This document shows positions 1 to 7,296 of a DNA stretch of 64,000 nucleotides, piece by piece. Under the pieces are notes generated by a model. That model searched no databases. It saw nothing but the letters and a program-made list of their open reading frames with translations, and was not told where the DNA came from. The position numbers and the translations under genes are program-made. Numbering within the stretch: the stretch's first letter is position 1; each line of letters starts with the position of its first letter. The DNA comes from an uncultured Bartonella sp. GTDB taxonomy: Bacteria > Pseudomonadota > Alphaproteobacteria > Rhizobiales > Rhizobiaceae. Where the stretch lies: assembly GCA_945285915.1 (NCBI GenBank), contig CALYQL010000012.1, positions 1 through 64,000 on the forward strand. The letters run 5' to 3'.

Positions 1-218
1 GGGTTTTCACGATAGACTACCGTCTGCCCAAAATTGGGCACACGCTCTGCAATCAACTTTTCTATGTCTCGAACGATATTGTCATGACGTTTCCCGAAAT
101 ATTCGGCAACATCACGGCTGTTAGCAAAGACTTCACCATCTTGAATAAATACCACTGGTTGGTGTTCTTGTTTTACAGGAACAGAATTGATTTGTGTTTC
201 ATTTTGCACGTACGACAT
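1..218 (-). CDS. Rha-family phage regulatory protein (N-terminal part, cut by window edge)
   Basis: The leftward frame starts at ATG 218-216, with a Shine-Dalgarno-like AAGGA eight bases upstream. The readable 72 residues contain the Rha signature: VVFIQDGEVFANSRDVAEYF, then GKRHDNIVRDIEKLI and VPNFGQ. Rha proteins are phage regulators, often annotated as antirepressors, with an N-terminal DNA-binding domain. The frame is open to the edge of the window, so whether the C-terminal part is intact cannot be seen. It fits the lysogenic or moron arm of the prophage. The VPNFG codons make a local inverted repeat that recurs in decayed form elsewhere to the right. Confidence 0.8.
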   Translation of the reverse strand, partial: MSYVQNETQINSVPVKQEHQPVVFIQDGEVFANSRDVAEYFGKRHDNIVRDIEKLIAERVPNFGQTVVYREN

Positions 219-266
219 GTTATATGTCCTTTCGTTGGCAGCCCGTAAAAGCTGCTGATCCAAGAG

Positions 267-308
267 GGGAGAGCGGTCGACATGTGGATCAAGCATTGCC
301 GCTCTCCC
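267..308. other. Hairpin in the leader upstream of rha
   Basis: Perfect 10-base arms (GGGAGAGCGG at 267-276, CCGCTCTCCC at 299-308) enclose a 22-base loop. It lies between the rha start and the small gene at 443-697, both leftward, so it would be in the 5' leader of rha mRNA. There is no T-tract on either side, so it is not a standard terminator. A control role in rha expression is only a guess. Confidence 0.4.
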
Positions 309-442
309 TAACCGTGTTTACGCACGGGGGTGCTTCTTGCTCGGAAATGATTACGAGCTGATAACAATTTGATGGTTGTTTAACTTTGTTAATGGCAGGG
401 GAAGCGCGGTGATACTCATTCCCTGCTACATTGGCGGCTTTG

Positions 443-697
443 TTATTCAGTTTTATGATTGGTGCTTTGATTACTCACAAAAGCAATTGGCCATTTCGCA
501 TAGCTTGAAGGATATACGACAGCATGGAATCTGCCATCAGCATAATTGTTTAATGCTTCTGCAAGTTCTTCTGAAAGACGATTGACCCGATCAAGGGGTG
601 TTTCCGATGCGTCGGCGGTTGTTGTTAAAAGAGATGCACCTATTACAGATGCTGCTTTTAGAATAGAACGTCTTGTGGTATTGGCGTGCTCAGCCAT
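443..697 (-). CDS. Small prophage protein with twin-arginine-like N-terminus
   Basis: 84 residues, started at ATG 697-695 because GGAGG lies eight bases upstream; a longer reading from 739 has no such site. The N-terminus (TTRRSILKAASVIGASLLTT) looks like a Tat-type signal: two arginines, a hydrophobic stretch and a small-residue end. A short helix-prone region (LDRVNRLSEELAEALNNY) follows, then a stretch ending FVSNQ. I recognise the layout from small uncharacterised rhizobial prophage proteins but no function. It is next to the RHH gene, which runs the opposite way. Export is inferred from the N-terminus only. Confidence 0.6.
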   Translation of the reverse strand: MAEHANTTRRSILKAASVIGASLLTTTADASETPLDRVNRLSEELAEALNNYADGRFHAVVYPSSYAKWPIAFVSNQSTNHKTE

Positions 698-787
698 AAT
701 CGAACCTCCGTTGTTCGGTTGTTGGTTAGGGCTGGACAAGAGGTGGTGCTCTTGACTAGCCCGATTATTTATTGTTAGGATAAATTC

Positions 788-991
788 ATGAGTAAGTCAA
801 CATTAAATCCTAACAAAAAATTGAAACGTGGTAGACCGCCAGTTAATACCGAACAAATCGGCATTCGCATGGAGCTAGATTTGTTCAGCGCATTAGATGG
901 TTACCGCTCTGCTTTACCAGATACCCCACAGAGAACAGAAGCCATACGCCGTATACTGCGCGAATGGCTTTCTGATAAAGGGTATCTTTAA
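788..991 (+). CDS. Ribbon-helix-helix (CopG/Arc-like) DNA-binding protein
   Basis: 67 residues. A basic N-terminal arm (KKLKRGRPPVNTEQ) leads into a strand (IGIRMELDLFSALDGY) and two helices (RTEAIRRILREWLSDKG), the usual ribbon-helix-helix arrangement. Such proteins bind operators as dimers and act as repressors or antitoxins. No toxin-like partner is next to it: the left neighbour is divergent and a long perfect hairpin follows 50 bases downstream. TTAGGATAAATTC before the ATG offers an acceptable ribosome site. The target is unknown; autoregulation of the divergent pair is plausible. Confidence 0.7.
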   Translation: MSKSTLNPNKKLKRGRPPVNTEQIGIRMELDLFSALDGYRSALPDTPQRTEAIRRILREWLSDKGYL

Positions 992-1040
992 ACGCTTCGT
1001 GCCATTCATTAACCGGTTTTAAGCGATTAAACTATGAGAA

Positions 1041-1148
1041 GGGGGTCTCCTCAAAATTGAGGAGACCCCCTATAATCGTGTTTTTACTGTTTCAAAAGCG
1101 TTGTTTGTTGAGTTTTTATAATATCGGATTTTCCGACAATTAAAGATA
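1041..1148. repeat. 108-bp repeat, copy 1 (hairpin plus conserved 61-bp block)
   Basis: It begins with a perfect hairpin, 14-base arms (GGGGGTCTCCTCAA / TTGAGGAGACCCCC) around AA at 1041-1070. A spacer follows, then a 61-bp block (1088-1148) that differs at one base from 3550-3610. The whole unit is collinear with 3503-3610 at constant offset. The bottom strand of the block reads SLIVGKSDIIKTQQTTLLK in one frame, also conserved in the second copy, so this is probably the relic of a duplicated small gene. It may also work as a terminator for the RHH gene, but no T-tract follows at once. Confidence 0.75.
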
Positions 1149-1281
1149 AATAGTTGTAGCTCGACCGTGTTTTATTATCAGTTACGACCCGTCCAGAGGC
1201 TATAAGACGTATCCTCAAAGAACATTTGACCAAAAGTTGATTTCAAAATAAACCTTCTATAATTATTTTAAGGAGGGAAGA

Positions 1282-1611
1282 ATGAAGAAGTTAAGTAGTT
1301 TTTTGGTATTAAGCATAGTGTCTTTGGGTAGTATGTGTTTATTAAACACAGCATCAAGTGCCGAAGATGACCCCGCCATCTTGTCAGCAATTCAATCTTC
1401 TGACGATTATTCCATCTATTCAGAACAGTTTATCAAAATTACTAAGAAGCTCATAGATAATGGCACTTGTTCAAAAAATGATTTAGTTGAATATGGCGGA
1501 TGGGTAAAGTCACAAAATCAAAAATCAGAGCCGGTATATTTCATCTATTGCGGTGGCATGACGGCAGCGAATAAAATTTACTATAATGTGAAGACTGATA
1601 GTTTAAAGTGA
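1282..1611 (+). CDS. Small exported protein of unknown function (prophage moron)
   Basis: 109 residues with a clear Sec signal peptide (MKKLSSFLVLSIVSLGSMCL, cleavage likely after SSA near residue 27). The mature part has two cysteines (GTCSKND, YFIYCGGM) that could form a disulfide, and an aromatic-rich end (ANKIYYNV). A strong AAGGAGG site precedes the ATG. The next gene at 1650 follows in the same direction with an almost identical ribosome site, so the two probably share an mRNA. I do not recognise a named family; similar small periplasmic proteins occur in rhizobial prophages, by recollection only. Confidence 0.65.
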   Translation: MKKLSSFLVLSIVSLGSMCLLNTASSAEDDPAILSAIQSSDDYSIYSEQFIKITKKLIDNGTCSKNDLVEYGGWVKSQNQKSEPVYFIYCGGMTAANKIYYNVKTDSLK

Positions 1612-1649
1612 TAGTACTAAACATGAAACTATTCGGTTAGGAGGGAAGA

Positions 1650-2075
1650 ATGAGTAACTTTTTATTGATCGGTGGCTTTGTAGTTTTACTTGTTATCATT
1701 GTTGTAATTTATTCTATGTTCAATAGTCCTGCTGCAGTAAGATCTAAAGACTCCGCGATGGGGGCGTCTACTCCGACGAACGTTACGGAACCATCAACAA
1801 GTGCTATAACGCAAAATCCTGCAGGTTTACGAGTTGTCACGAAGCAAAAATTCAATGCAATAGGTTGGATTGGTGTTGTGTTAATGTTCATATGCCCTCT
1901 CATTACTGGGGGTGTTATAAGCAGTCATATGAATTCTTTGTCGCTCTCAATGAGATACGGGTATGAGCCCGCTAATTATGCTTTGATATATTTGGCACTT
2001 GGTTTTGCCGGAATCTTAGCGTTTATCTTCGTCATTATTGGTCGTGAATTTCATTCCGTTTCATCCGATCAGTAG
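1650..2075 (+). CDS. Small membrane protein of unknown function
   Basis: 141 residues with three hydrophobic segments: one at the N-terminus (LLIGGFVVLLVIIVVIY), one near residues 71-90 (AIGWIGVVLMFICPLITGGV) and one near 110-132 (ALIYLALGFAGILAFIFVII). A Ser/Thr/Pro-rich linker lies between the first and second. The start is supported by AGGAGG seven bases upstream, in a context nearly identical to that of the gene at 1282. Inner-membrane location is inferred. No catalytic motif is visible. Small membrane morons sometimes exclude superinfecting phage, but nothing here proves that. Confidence 0.65.
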   Translation: MSNFLLIGGFVVLLVIIVVIYSMFNSPAAVRSKDSAMGASTPTNVTEPSTSAITQNPAGLRVVTKQKFNAIGWIGVVLMFICPLITGGVISSHMNSLSLSMRYGYEPANYALIYLALGFAGILAFIFVIIGREFHSVSSDQ

Positions 2076-2256
2076 TAAAGACATTGCCATCATGGCAACA
2101 CCGTTTAAACGAGCCCGATTTTATCCATAGCGCGATTGATCGGGCTGAATTTTCAGCTCGTTAATAAGCGAAAAATAGGTCGCTCAAATTTGAGCAGCCT
2201 CTCAATAGACGACTACCACCACTTTCACTCAAAAATGAGTAAAAGTCTTTTAATAG

Positions 2257-2424
2257 TTATGTACGCACTTGGTTATCCAATTTTGGATTACCACCTTTAG
2301 GTTTTTTGGTATTTTCCAAAAAACTCAAAAAGTCTTGATTTTCAACAAATATAATACGGGATTTTTCCGTATTTAAAGATACTGATAGAAAATCAATGAA
2401 GTTTTTAGCTTCTATAGAGTGCAT
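2257..2424 (-). CDS. Tiny ORF of the PKLDN relic family, downstream half
   Basis: 55 codons from ATG 2424. The frame reads NFIDFLSVSLNTEKSRIIF, then FLSFLENTKKPKGGNPKLDN and a stop. DFLSVSL...KS.II is also readable in the repeat at 3503-3625, and PKLDN is shared with the ORF just upstream (2425-2523), whose stop abuts this start. The palindrome at 2273-2288 falls on the PKLDN codons. This could be a real small gene, a frameshifted half of a longer one, or a relic. Conservation between copies is the only evidence for coding. Confidence 0.35.
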   Translation of the reverse strand: MHSIEAKNFIDFLSVSLNTEKSRIIFVENQDFLSFLENTKKPKGGNPKLDNQVRT

Positions 2425-2523
2425 TCATTCATGAGGATTTTTATTCTTCGGGACAATTGCTTCATGGTACTTGAAACGTTCGATAAATAGGTTGTCCAAT
2501 TTTGGACGACCCTTATTTTTCAA
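2425..2523 (-). CDS. Tiny ORF of the PKLDN relic family, upstream half
   Basis: 32 codons from a TTG at 2523 with AGAGG seven bases upstream. It reads KNKGRPKLDNLFIERFKYH and ends directly before the ATG of the next small ORF. KGRPKLDN resembles the basic N-terminal arm of ribbon-helix-helix or mobilisation-type DNA-binding proteins, for example the KRGRPPV arm of the RHH gene at 788. It may be the broken start of such a gene. It is too short to be certain it is translated. Confidence 0.3.
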   Translation of the reverse strand: MKNKGRPKLDNLFIERFKYHEAIVPKNKNPHE

Positions 2524-2624
2524 TGTGTTACCTCTATCTGATAACCTCTGTCATCATGTTCGATTAGGGGTCTCCCCAAAATTGGGGACACCCTCTGCAA
2601 TCAATAAAGATCACTTTCAGCCAT

Positions 2625-2651
2625 TAAAAAAGCCTGCTGGTTAGAGCAGGC
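2625..2651 (-). terminator. Rho-independent terminator of the VasI-like gene
   Basis: On the bottom strand GCCTGCT and AGCAGGC pair around a six-base loop and are followed by TTTTTT (plus-strand A run at 2626-2631). It lies about 30 bases past the stop of the leftward gene at 2681-3304, exactly where its terminator is expected. Confidence 0.8.
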
Positions 2652-2680
2652 GGTTAAAGTTATTTAAATGACAAGGTAGT

Positions 2681-3304
2681 TTACCACTTACATGCTTTTC
2701 CTAATGGCTTCATCGCTTCTTCAAGTCCACTGATTGGGAATCTCATTGTCAAGGTATTTCCCTTATAGTCTTGAAACTCTACTAACATATTATCATGCCC
2801 AAACATTTCTCTGATAAACGGAATTGATTCTTCCGGAGACCAAAAACCTAATGCAATGTTTGAATCTTCTAGGTCCATTGCCAGTCCTTTGGCTTGTTCT
2901 CTATCAAGCTGATACATCACAAAGCCAAGTTCGTCGAATCCGCCCAAAAGATCCCCAGTATAAAAAAACACGGAGATATTTGGCCTCCTACAGGATATCG
3001 AAAGCGAAGCACGGCGACTTTCTCCGTCGTGTACGGGTACTTTGTTGTCTGAAAACACGAAAATATCATAGTCATGGTTACCATCCCAGACGGTCGTACT
3101 TATATAGACCTCCCATTTCGATTTTTGTTCATTACCTTTTGTTTCTGCACTCACGGGCGGTTTGTTTGGTTTTGAAATGCTATAGAAACAAGCCAAACGT
3201 TCGTCACTAATGTTGATTTTAGAGCAGTCGTCTACAGTAGCTGCAAACGGTGTTTGCCATGTTGTTAATAACAAGGGAAGAATGAATAACAGTGATAAAC
3301 GCAT
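2681..3304 (-). CDS. VasI/TagO-like exported protein
   Basis: 207 residues, started at ATG 3304 because GGAGG lies six bases upstream. A signal peptide (MRLSLLFILPLLLTTW...FAA) is followed by DCSKINISDERLACFYSIS, a Cys-containing opening typical of this family. The central beta-rich part begins WEVYISTT and the protein ends GLEEAMKPLGKACKW, matching the C-terminal pattern of VasI/TagO proteins of type VI secretion loci. No other T6SS gene is nearby, so here it is more likely a stand-alone prophage moron acting in the periplasm. Family assignment is from remembered motifs; function is unknown. It has its own terminator at 2625-2651. Confidence 0.6.
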   Translation of the reverse strand: MRLSLLFILPLLLTTWQTPFAATVDDCSKINISDERLACFYSISKPNKPPVSAETKGNEQKSKWEVYISTTVWDGNHDYDIFVFSDNKVPVHDGESRRASLSISCRRPNISVFFYTGDLLGGFDELGFVMYQLDREQAKGLAMDLEDSNIALGFWSPEESIPFIREMFGHDNMLVEFQDYKGNTLTMRFPISGLEEAMKPLGKACKW

Positions 3305-3502
3305 AACTACCTCCAAGTTTCATTAGACTTGGCACAGGCTAATCCTTCGGTCAATCAGTTATACTCAAAGCATACACAATAAATAAAACAGGCCGTGCTA
3401 TTGCTAATACGATCAGTTTATTTATTTTTGTTCTTCTTTGGATTACCACGTTTTTTCAATATGTTATCTATATCCAGAAAACTTCTATTATCGTGTTCGA
3501 TA

Positions 3503-3610
3503 GGGGGTGTATCCAAATTTGGAGAGACCCCCGACGATCAGATTTTGATTGTTTCAAAAGCGTTGTTTGTTGAGTTTTTATAATATCGGATTTTCCAACA
3601 ATTAAAGATA
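3503..3610. repeat. 108-bp repeat, copy 2 (hairpin plus conserved 61-bp block)
   Basis: It is collinear with 1041-1148. The hairpin here is imperfect (GGGGGTGTATCCAAATTTGGAGAGACCCCC in outline, 3503-3532), while the 61-bp block 3550-3610 matches copy 1 at 60 of 61 positions. Conservation continues rightward in a more diverged third version around 2271-2400, which keeps the TTAAAGATACTGA.AGAAAATC segment. The block adjoins the decayed gpX gene, so the repeat probably spread within the decaying left arm. Confidence 0.75.
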
Positions 3611-3684
3611 CTGAGAGAAAATCGTGGCATTATGGAACCGGTCGCGGTAACTAGGTTCATGTTTAATCCTATAATGCCATAACC

Positions 3685-3865
3685 TCCCGTTTTTGTCGCC
3701 AGTTTTTCAGCTACTTTAACAATTATGCCAGCTGGTAAGGGGTCGTCCAATGCCGCTATGCCAAGTTCATTTCTAATACTTCTTCTAAGAAGCCACTTTC
3801 ATAGTCAAATACGCTGTAACAAATTGCATCGATCATTTCCCCTGAATTGTTTGATATAGTTTCAT
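3685..3865 (-). pseudogene. Phage tail protein X (gpX, LysM-like), frameshifted remnant
   Basis: The leftward reading starts MKLYQTIQG at ATG 3865, shifts frame to EMIDAICYSVFDYESGFLEE (about 3840-3770), then shifts again to GIAALDDPLPAGIIVKVAEK (about 3765-3690). This is the P2 gpX pattern: an N-terminal T.QGD.ID.IC segment, a central ...VLEAN and a closing LPAG..I.LPE. Two frameshifts in about 180 bases rule out a working product. It lies directly downstream of the gpU remnant, the normal order in P2-like tail modules. Confidence 0.7.
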
Positions 3866-3868
3866 AAT

Positions 3869-4206
3869 TCACCCAAATAATGTTTGTACGTTAGAGTTAA
3901 TGGGAGACAGGCTTCCACTGTGTTTTGTTAAAGACAGTGAACATTCATCTTTTGCAGGCACTCCATAACAGTTATGAAAGCTTTGATCCTCTTCGATGCT
4001 ATCGATACGGAAATTTCCGTATCCGGTTCAAGACAAAGTAATAAGAGGTGAGATCGTTCCAGACAGTGCCGCCAATTGCAGGGCTTTTAAAGTTGATAGC
4101 CCACTAAATTCTTCGGGGAAGATAACACCGTTTATTGTAATTTTATCGGTTTTTCCGCCAGTCGATTGTCCAACGTTTAAGCCACCTACGATTTCAATTT
4201 CTGCCT
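3869..4206 (-). pseudogene. Phage tail protein U (gpU), truncated remnant with in-frame stop
   Basis: The leftward frame reads KITINGVIFPEEFSGLSTLK...LAALSGTISPLITLS, then a TGA at 4030-4028, then GYGNFRIDSIEEDQSFHNCY...CSLSLTKHSG, ending at 3869. It follows the gpU family: D.ITI.G..YPE..GG...L..LR, a G...G.F.I..I.E..... turn and ...EF.L.LKRY. The N-terminal 40 or so residues are missing, with a stop just upstream at 4207-4209. P2 gpU is a tail terminator-region protein. It is plainly non-functional here. Confidence 0.7.
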
Positions 4207-4235
4207 AGTTTGTCGATAATCCGTGACCTAATTTA

Positions 4236-4871
4236 TTATAACCAAATTTGGTTGGGTGAAACATGTAAGGTCCTAAACACATAGGAATTATAGACATTAA
4301 TAAACTCCATCAGAAAATGCAGCCGTCGCGCTTTTTTGTATTTCTTGCCCGACATTTGCGCTACTTTTTGCGCCAATGCTATGGCGTCCATGTTGTTTGA
4401 TTGCAGCACGTTAATTATGATTCCTCCAAGATTGATGGTTGCCGAACGCCCAGAAAGCGAAGGTTGTTTTTGCGTGTTTCCAACGGGGATATCAGGTAAG
4501 CTGATATTGATGGGAGATCGAACGATAACGTCTTTAGAGAATGTCGTTTTCAAACTACCCAATAACTGGACTACTGCATTAGACCAGTTTGCCAATGCGC
4601 CAAAGCCTACGTTATTTGCTAATGGTGCATTTTCAAATCTGCCGTTTATTACAGCTGCAGGTGCTATGGTAATAGGTGCGTGAATGTTTAGTCGATTACG
4701 GAATAATTCGCGCGTTTTGTTGTGGTTGTGAATAATACCGTCATTAGGGGCTGTGAATAGTTCTGGTCCGCCTTCAGTGCGCGCGCCGTCAATTGGCTGT
4801 GGAGCTGAATTTGGCGCACCAGATGGCTGTGTTGCTTCGGCTGCTTGGTCACCAGACGAACCGCCGCCCAT
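4236..4871 (-). pseudogene. Tape-measure protein, C-terminal fragment
   Basis: The open frame of 211 codons contains EGGPELFTAPNDGIIHNHNK, the GPELF...G.I.. turn found near the C-terminus of many phage tape-measure proteins, and later DAIALAQKVAQMSGKKYKKAR, like their last helix. After that the reading goes out of register with the family (the end at 4236 is not typical). The usual several hundred upstream residues are missing: the sequence runs straight into the truncated terminase gene. An ATG at 4871 opens the frame by chance. Non-functional relic; the family call is from the motif and the flanking gpU and gpX. Confidence 0.55.
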
Positions 4872-5893
4872 AAATAATAGCTTGGTTGATATTTACAACA
4901 TCGTCCTTCACATGGTGGGCAGGCATATGCATCAATATCGTCTTTTGCTATATACTTTGGGATAGGGGGCTCCCCATCTGGCATATGGCAGGCAATCCAT
5001 TTCCCTGAACTAAGCATTTCGCGCTTATGCCCATCAAAAATCTCTTTACCGCATTTGATGCATCGAAAATAAGCCGTATCATGTTCGTCATCCAGTCCAT
5101 TCATTTGATCAAATTCTAATGCTTGATATCCCCCGCGATGAGGGAAGGGCATGTAATAATATCTCTGGTCTCCAAGTTCGAAGTCATAAGAAATGGCACA
5201 TTCACCTGCAATGCCTGGTGTTGATCCTTGCCATTCTTTAGCAAAATCACCGTAAGCCTTTTGTCTGGCTCTTGCTTGGTCTCTCGGGCTGCCGCGACCG
5301 TCGACATCTTGCGGATATCCAGAGACTTCGTCCATTGCAAGACATTTGATGGAAACCATCTGCAAGCCTTTAGATGACCCAGCGTTGACAATCTGGCAAA
5401 AGCCACCAGCAAACCGTTTGAATGCGGTTGTTGAACCTTGTTCATCTCGGCTATTGACCGGCAAAACCTTATGGGCAATTCGAGGTGTTACCTCAATTGT
5501 TGGTGCAAGCTTAATCCTGTTAAACTTTACTGCTTCCTCCAATGTCGGTAACACAATCATCATACTGCATGGCGCGCGGTCAACAAGATAGCAAAACCAG
5601 TTTTCGATTGCGGTTGACTTACCTAATTGTGCAGACCATCGGGCCGATACGCGTCGCGCCGGATGATCAGGATGTAAACAGTCCTGCGGTTCTCTCAAAT
5701 ATGGAACTCGTTCGTTTTTAAATGGACCAGGCCACGGTGAGCCGCTTTCGGGTGAAACGATGCGATAACGTTCTGCCCATTCCGAAATTGTTAAATCCTC
5801 TACCTTCCTACTGGCAGCCTCCAGTGCACGAAAAAGAACCTCATATCCATTGGGTAAAATGAAATGATCGGTATCTGTATCATTAAGCATCAA
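4688..5893 (-). pseudogene. Terminase large subunit (GpA-like), truncated
   Basis: From ATG 5893 the frame matches lambda GpA-type terminases: ISEWAERYRIVSPESGSPWP, YLREPQDCLHPDHPARRVS, the adenine and Walker-like region WSAQLGKSTAIENW, then MDEVSGYP, the GSTPG motif and a zinc-ribbon-like CIKCG stretch. GpA proteins have about 600-680 residues; similarity here ends at about residue 335 (ACPPCEGR, near base 4885) and the rest to 4688 is out-of-frame read-through of the tape-measure fragment. The ATPase part is largely there but the nuclease part is gone. A single large deletion that removed the head and most tail genes explains the junction. Confidence 0.8.
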
Positions 5894-5919
5894 AATACCT
5901 CATTTCATGCCTGCAAATA

Positions 5920-6480
5920 TCAGGTGCTATCGTCTGTTGTTTCTTCTTTTGTGGCTTCCAAATCATCGAGCCAAGCAAGCATAACCCGATTGAAATTTTC
6001 CGTTCCAAGGGCTGCAAACTTTTTAAATTCCGTTCTTACAACACGTTCGTCCCATCCGTATTTCAATGAAAGATCGGCAGCGGACGTTTCAATTGAACGT
6101 TCAAAAGCACTTTGCATCAGTGCAATAGCGTCACGCCCCGCACGGTCAACTTCAGCAGTTCTTGTCAGAATTTTACGCCGTTCCGCCAAGTCCATTTCGC
6201 GCAATTCTGCGTCGGCTTGCGCTTTACGTGCCGCGCCATCAGCTTGTGAACCAATGAACCGTCTTGGTTGAGGAGACGCTGCCTGTGGAAGAATCCGCAC
6301 ATTCTCCTGCCGGTGCTTACAAAGCGTGTTGTAATCAACAAGGCGATTACGCCCGTCAATTTTTGTTGGCAACGCTTCAGAATGCTGTGTGATGTAACGG
6401 GAAAGCGTGGATCGCTCGACAGCATCACCAGATGCGGTTAACCGCTTGGCAGCCTCTGTAATCGAAACCCAATCTTCCAT
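5920..6480 (-). CDS. Terminase small subunit / Nu1-like DNA-packaging protein
   Basis: 186 residues from ATG 6480 (MEDWVSITEAAKRLTASGD); the reading could extend to 6540 but the shorter start begins directly at the domain. The N-terminal winged HTH (SITEAAKRL...VERSTLSRYI) resembles MerR/Nu1 domains that bind the packaging site. A charged helical middle (ARKAQADAELREMDLAERRK) follows and a C-terminal part that would contact the large subunit. It is 26 bases upstream of the GpA-like gene, same strand, as in lambda. The frame is intact though its partner is broken, so packaging by this element alone is unlikely. Confidence 0.65.
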   Translation of the reverse strand: MEDWVSITEAAKRLTASGDAVERSTLSRYITQHSEALPTKIDGRNRLVDYNTLCKHRQENVRILPQAASPQPRRFIGSQADGAARKAQADAELREMDLAERRKILTRTAEVDRAGRDAIALMQSAFERSIETSAADLSLKYGWDERVVRTEFKKFAALGTENFNRVMLAWLDDLEATKEETTDDST

Positions 6481-6679
6481 TGTGTAATCCGTGCATATGA
6501 ACGCTTTTAACCGTGTATCGTGTACCGCTTGCAAACCCACCTACTAGAAAAATCCCGGGGGGCATCGCTCCGTGGGGAAATGGAATTGCGCAAAAGGTAC
6601 CTAAAGGGGAGGGTACTTTTAAATAACATAACGAAAACAATATGTTGTTTTGTTGTATTAAAAAACTTGTTTACCCTAG

Positions 6680-7249
6680 TTAAAGACCTAAGCGTGATAG
6701 CTCATGCGCAACGCGCCTAGGCAAGACCTCTCGAACAGCTTTTTCAAACTCTTCACGGCTGGCACCTTTGACCATCTCGTTCGGTATGATGACGCCAGAC
6801 TTCACAACCCGTATTGGAAATCTAGCCTTGCCTTGTCTTTCGACAACATAACCATGAAACACATTACCATGGCGGTTTGGAAATTTACCACCTTTCATAA
6901 ATGTTCCAGAAAAGACACGCCTTTGACCGAATGGATTTGCCGAAACACCAGCGGTTGTTTCACGAGCAGCAAAGAGGTTTAAAGGTAATTCCTTGCCTGT
7001 TGAACTAATTTCATAAACCAGATTATCAGCAGACGATTTTCTTGTATTCAGCTGTCGCGCTATAAATTTTTGTTTCAATCCGACTTGTTTGGCAAGCGTT
7101 CGACGCACAGCGGTGCGCGCTGTATCGCCAGTTCTATTGGCGGCACGTGATGCGGCTCTTCTTATATCGCTAGTCATATAATGGACAGCATGATTGAACC
7201 GATCAAAGCCAGCAACATCTTGCCAACTGATCACTAAGTTTTCAGCCAT
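6680..7249 (-). CDS. Minor tail protein Z-like (gpZ) protein
   Basis: 189 residues, strongly basic. The N-terminal half carries the gpZ pattern: ...AASRAANRTGDTARTAVRRT, then VGLKQKFIARQLNTRKSSAD; the C-terminal part has FHGYVVERQGKARFPIRVVK and ends with an amphipathic helix. Lambda gpZ is a minor tail protein used in tail-head joining. The frame is intact. Its place upstream of the terminase pair, apart from the other tail remnants, is unusual and suggests rearrangement. Assignment is by remembered family pattern. Confidence 0.6.
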   Translation of the reverse strand: MAENLVISWQDVAGFDRFNHAVHYMTSDIRRAASRAANRTGDTARTAVRRTLAKQVGLKQKFIARQLNTRKSSADNLVYEISSTGKELPLNLFAARETTAGVSANPFGQRRVFSGTFMKGGKFPNRHGNVFHGYVVERQGKARFPIRVVKSGVIIPNEMVKGASREEFEKAVREVLPRRVAHELSRLGL

Positions 7250-7271
7250 TTTAAAATGATTTCTACATAAA

Positions 7272-7296
7272 CAAAAACCCCGCTTTTGAGGCGGGG
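7272..7296 (-). terminator. Leftward terminator upstream of the gpZ-like gene
   Basis: CCCCGC (7278-7283) and GCGGGG (7291-7296) pair around a seven-base loop; read on the bottom strand the stem is followed by TTTTTGT. It would stop leftward transcription coming from the replication operon before the late genes. Confidence 0.75.

Noticed and set aside
6425..6640. Leftward 71-codon frame overlapping the terminase small subunit start
   Set aside because: It is another frame of the terS leader, Cys/Pro/Gly-rich without family features.
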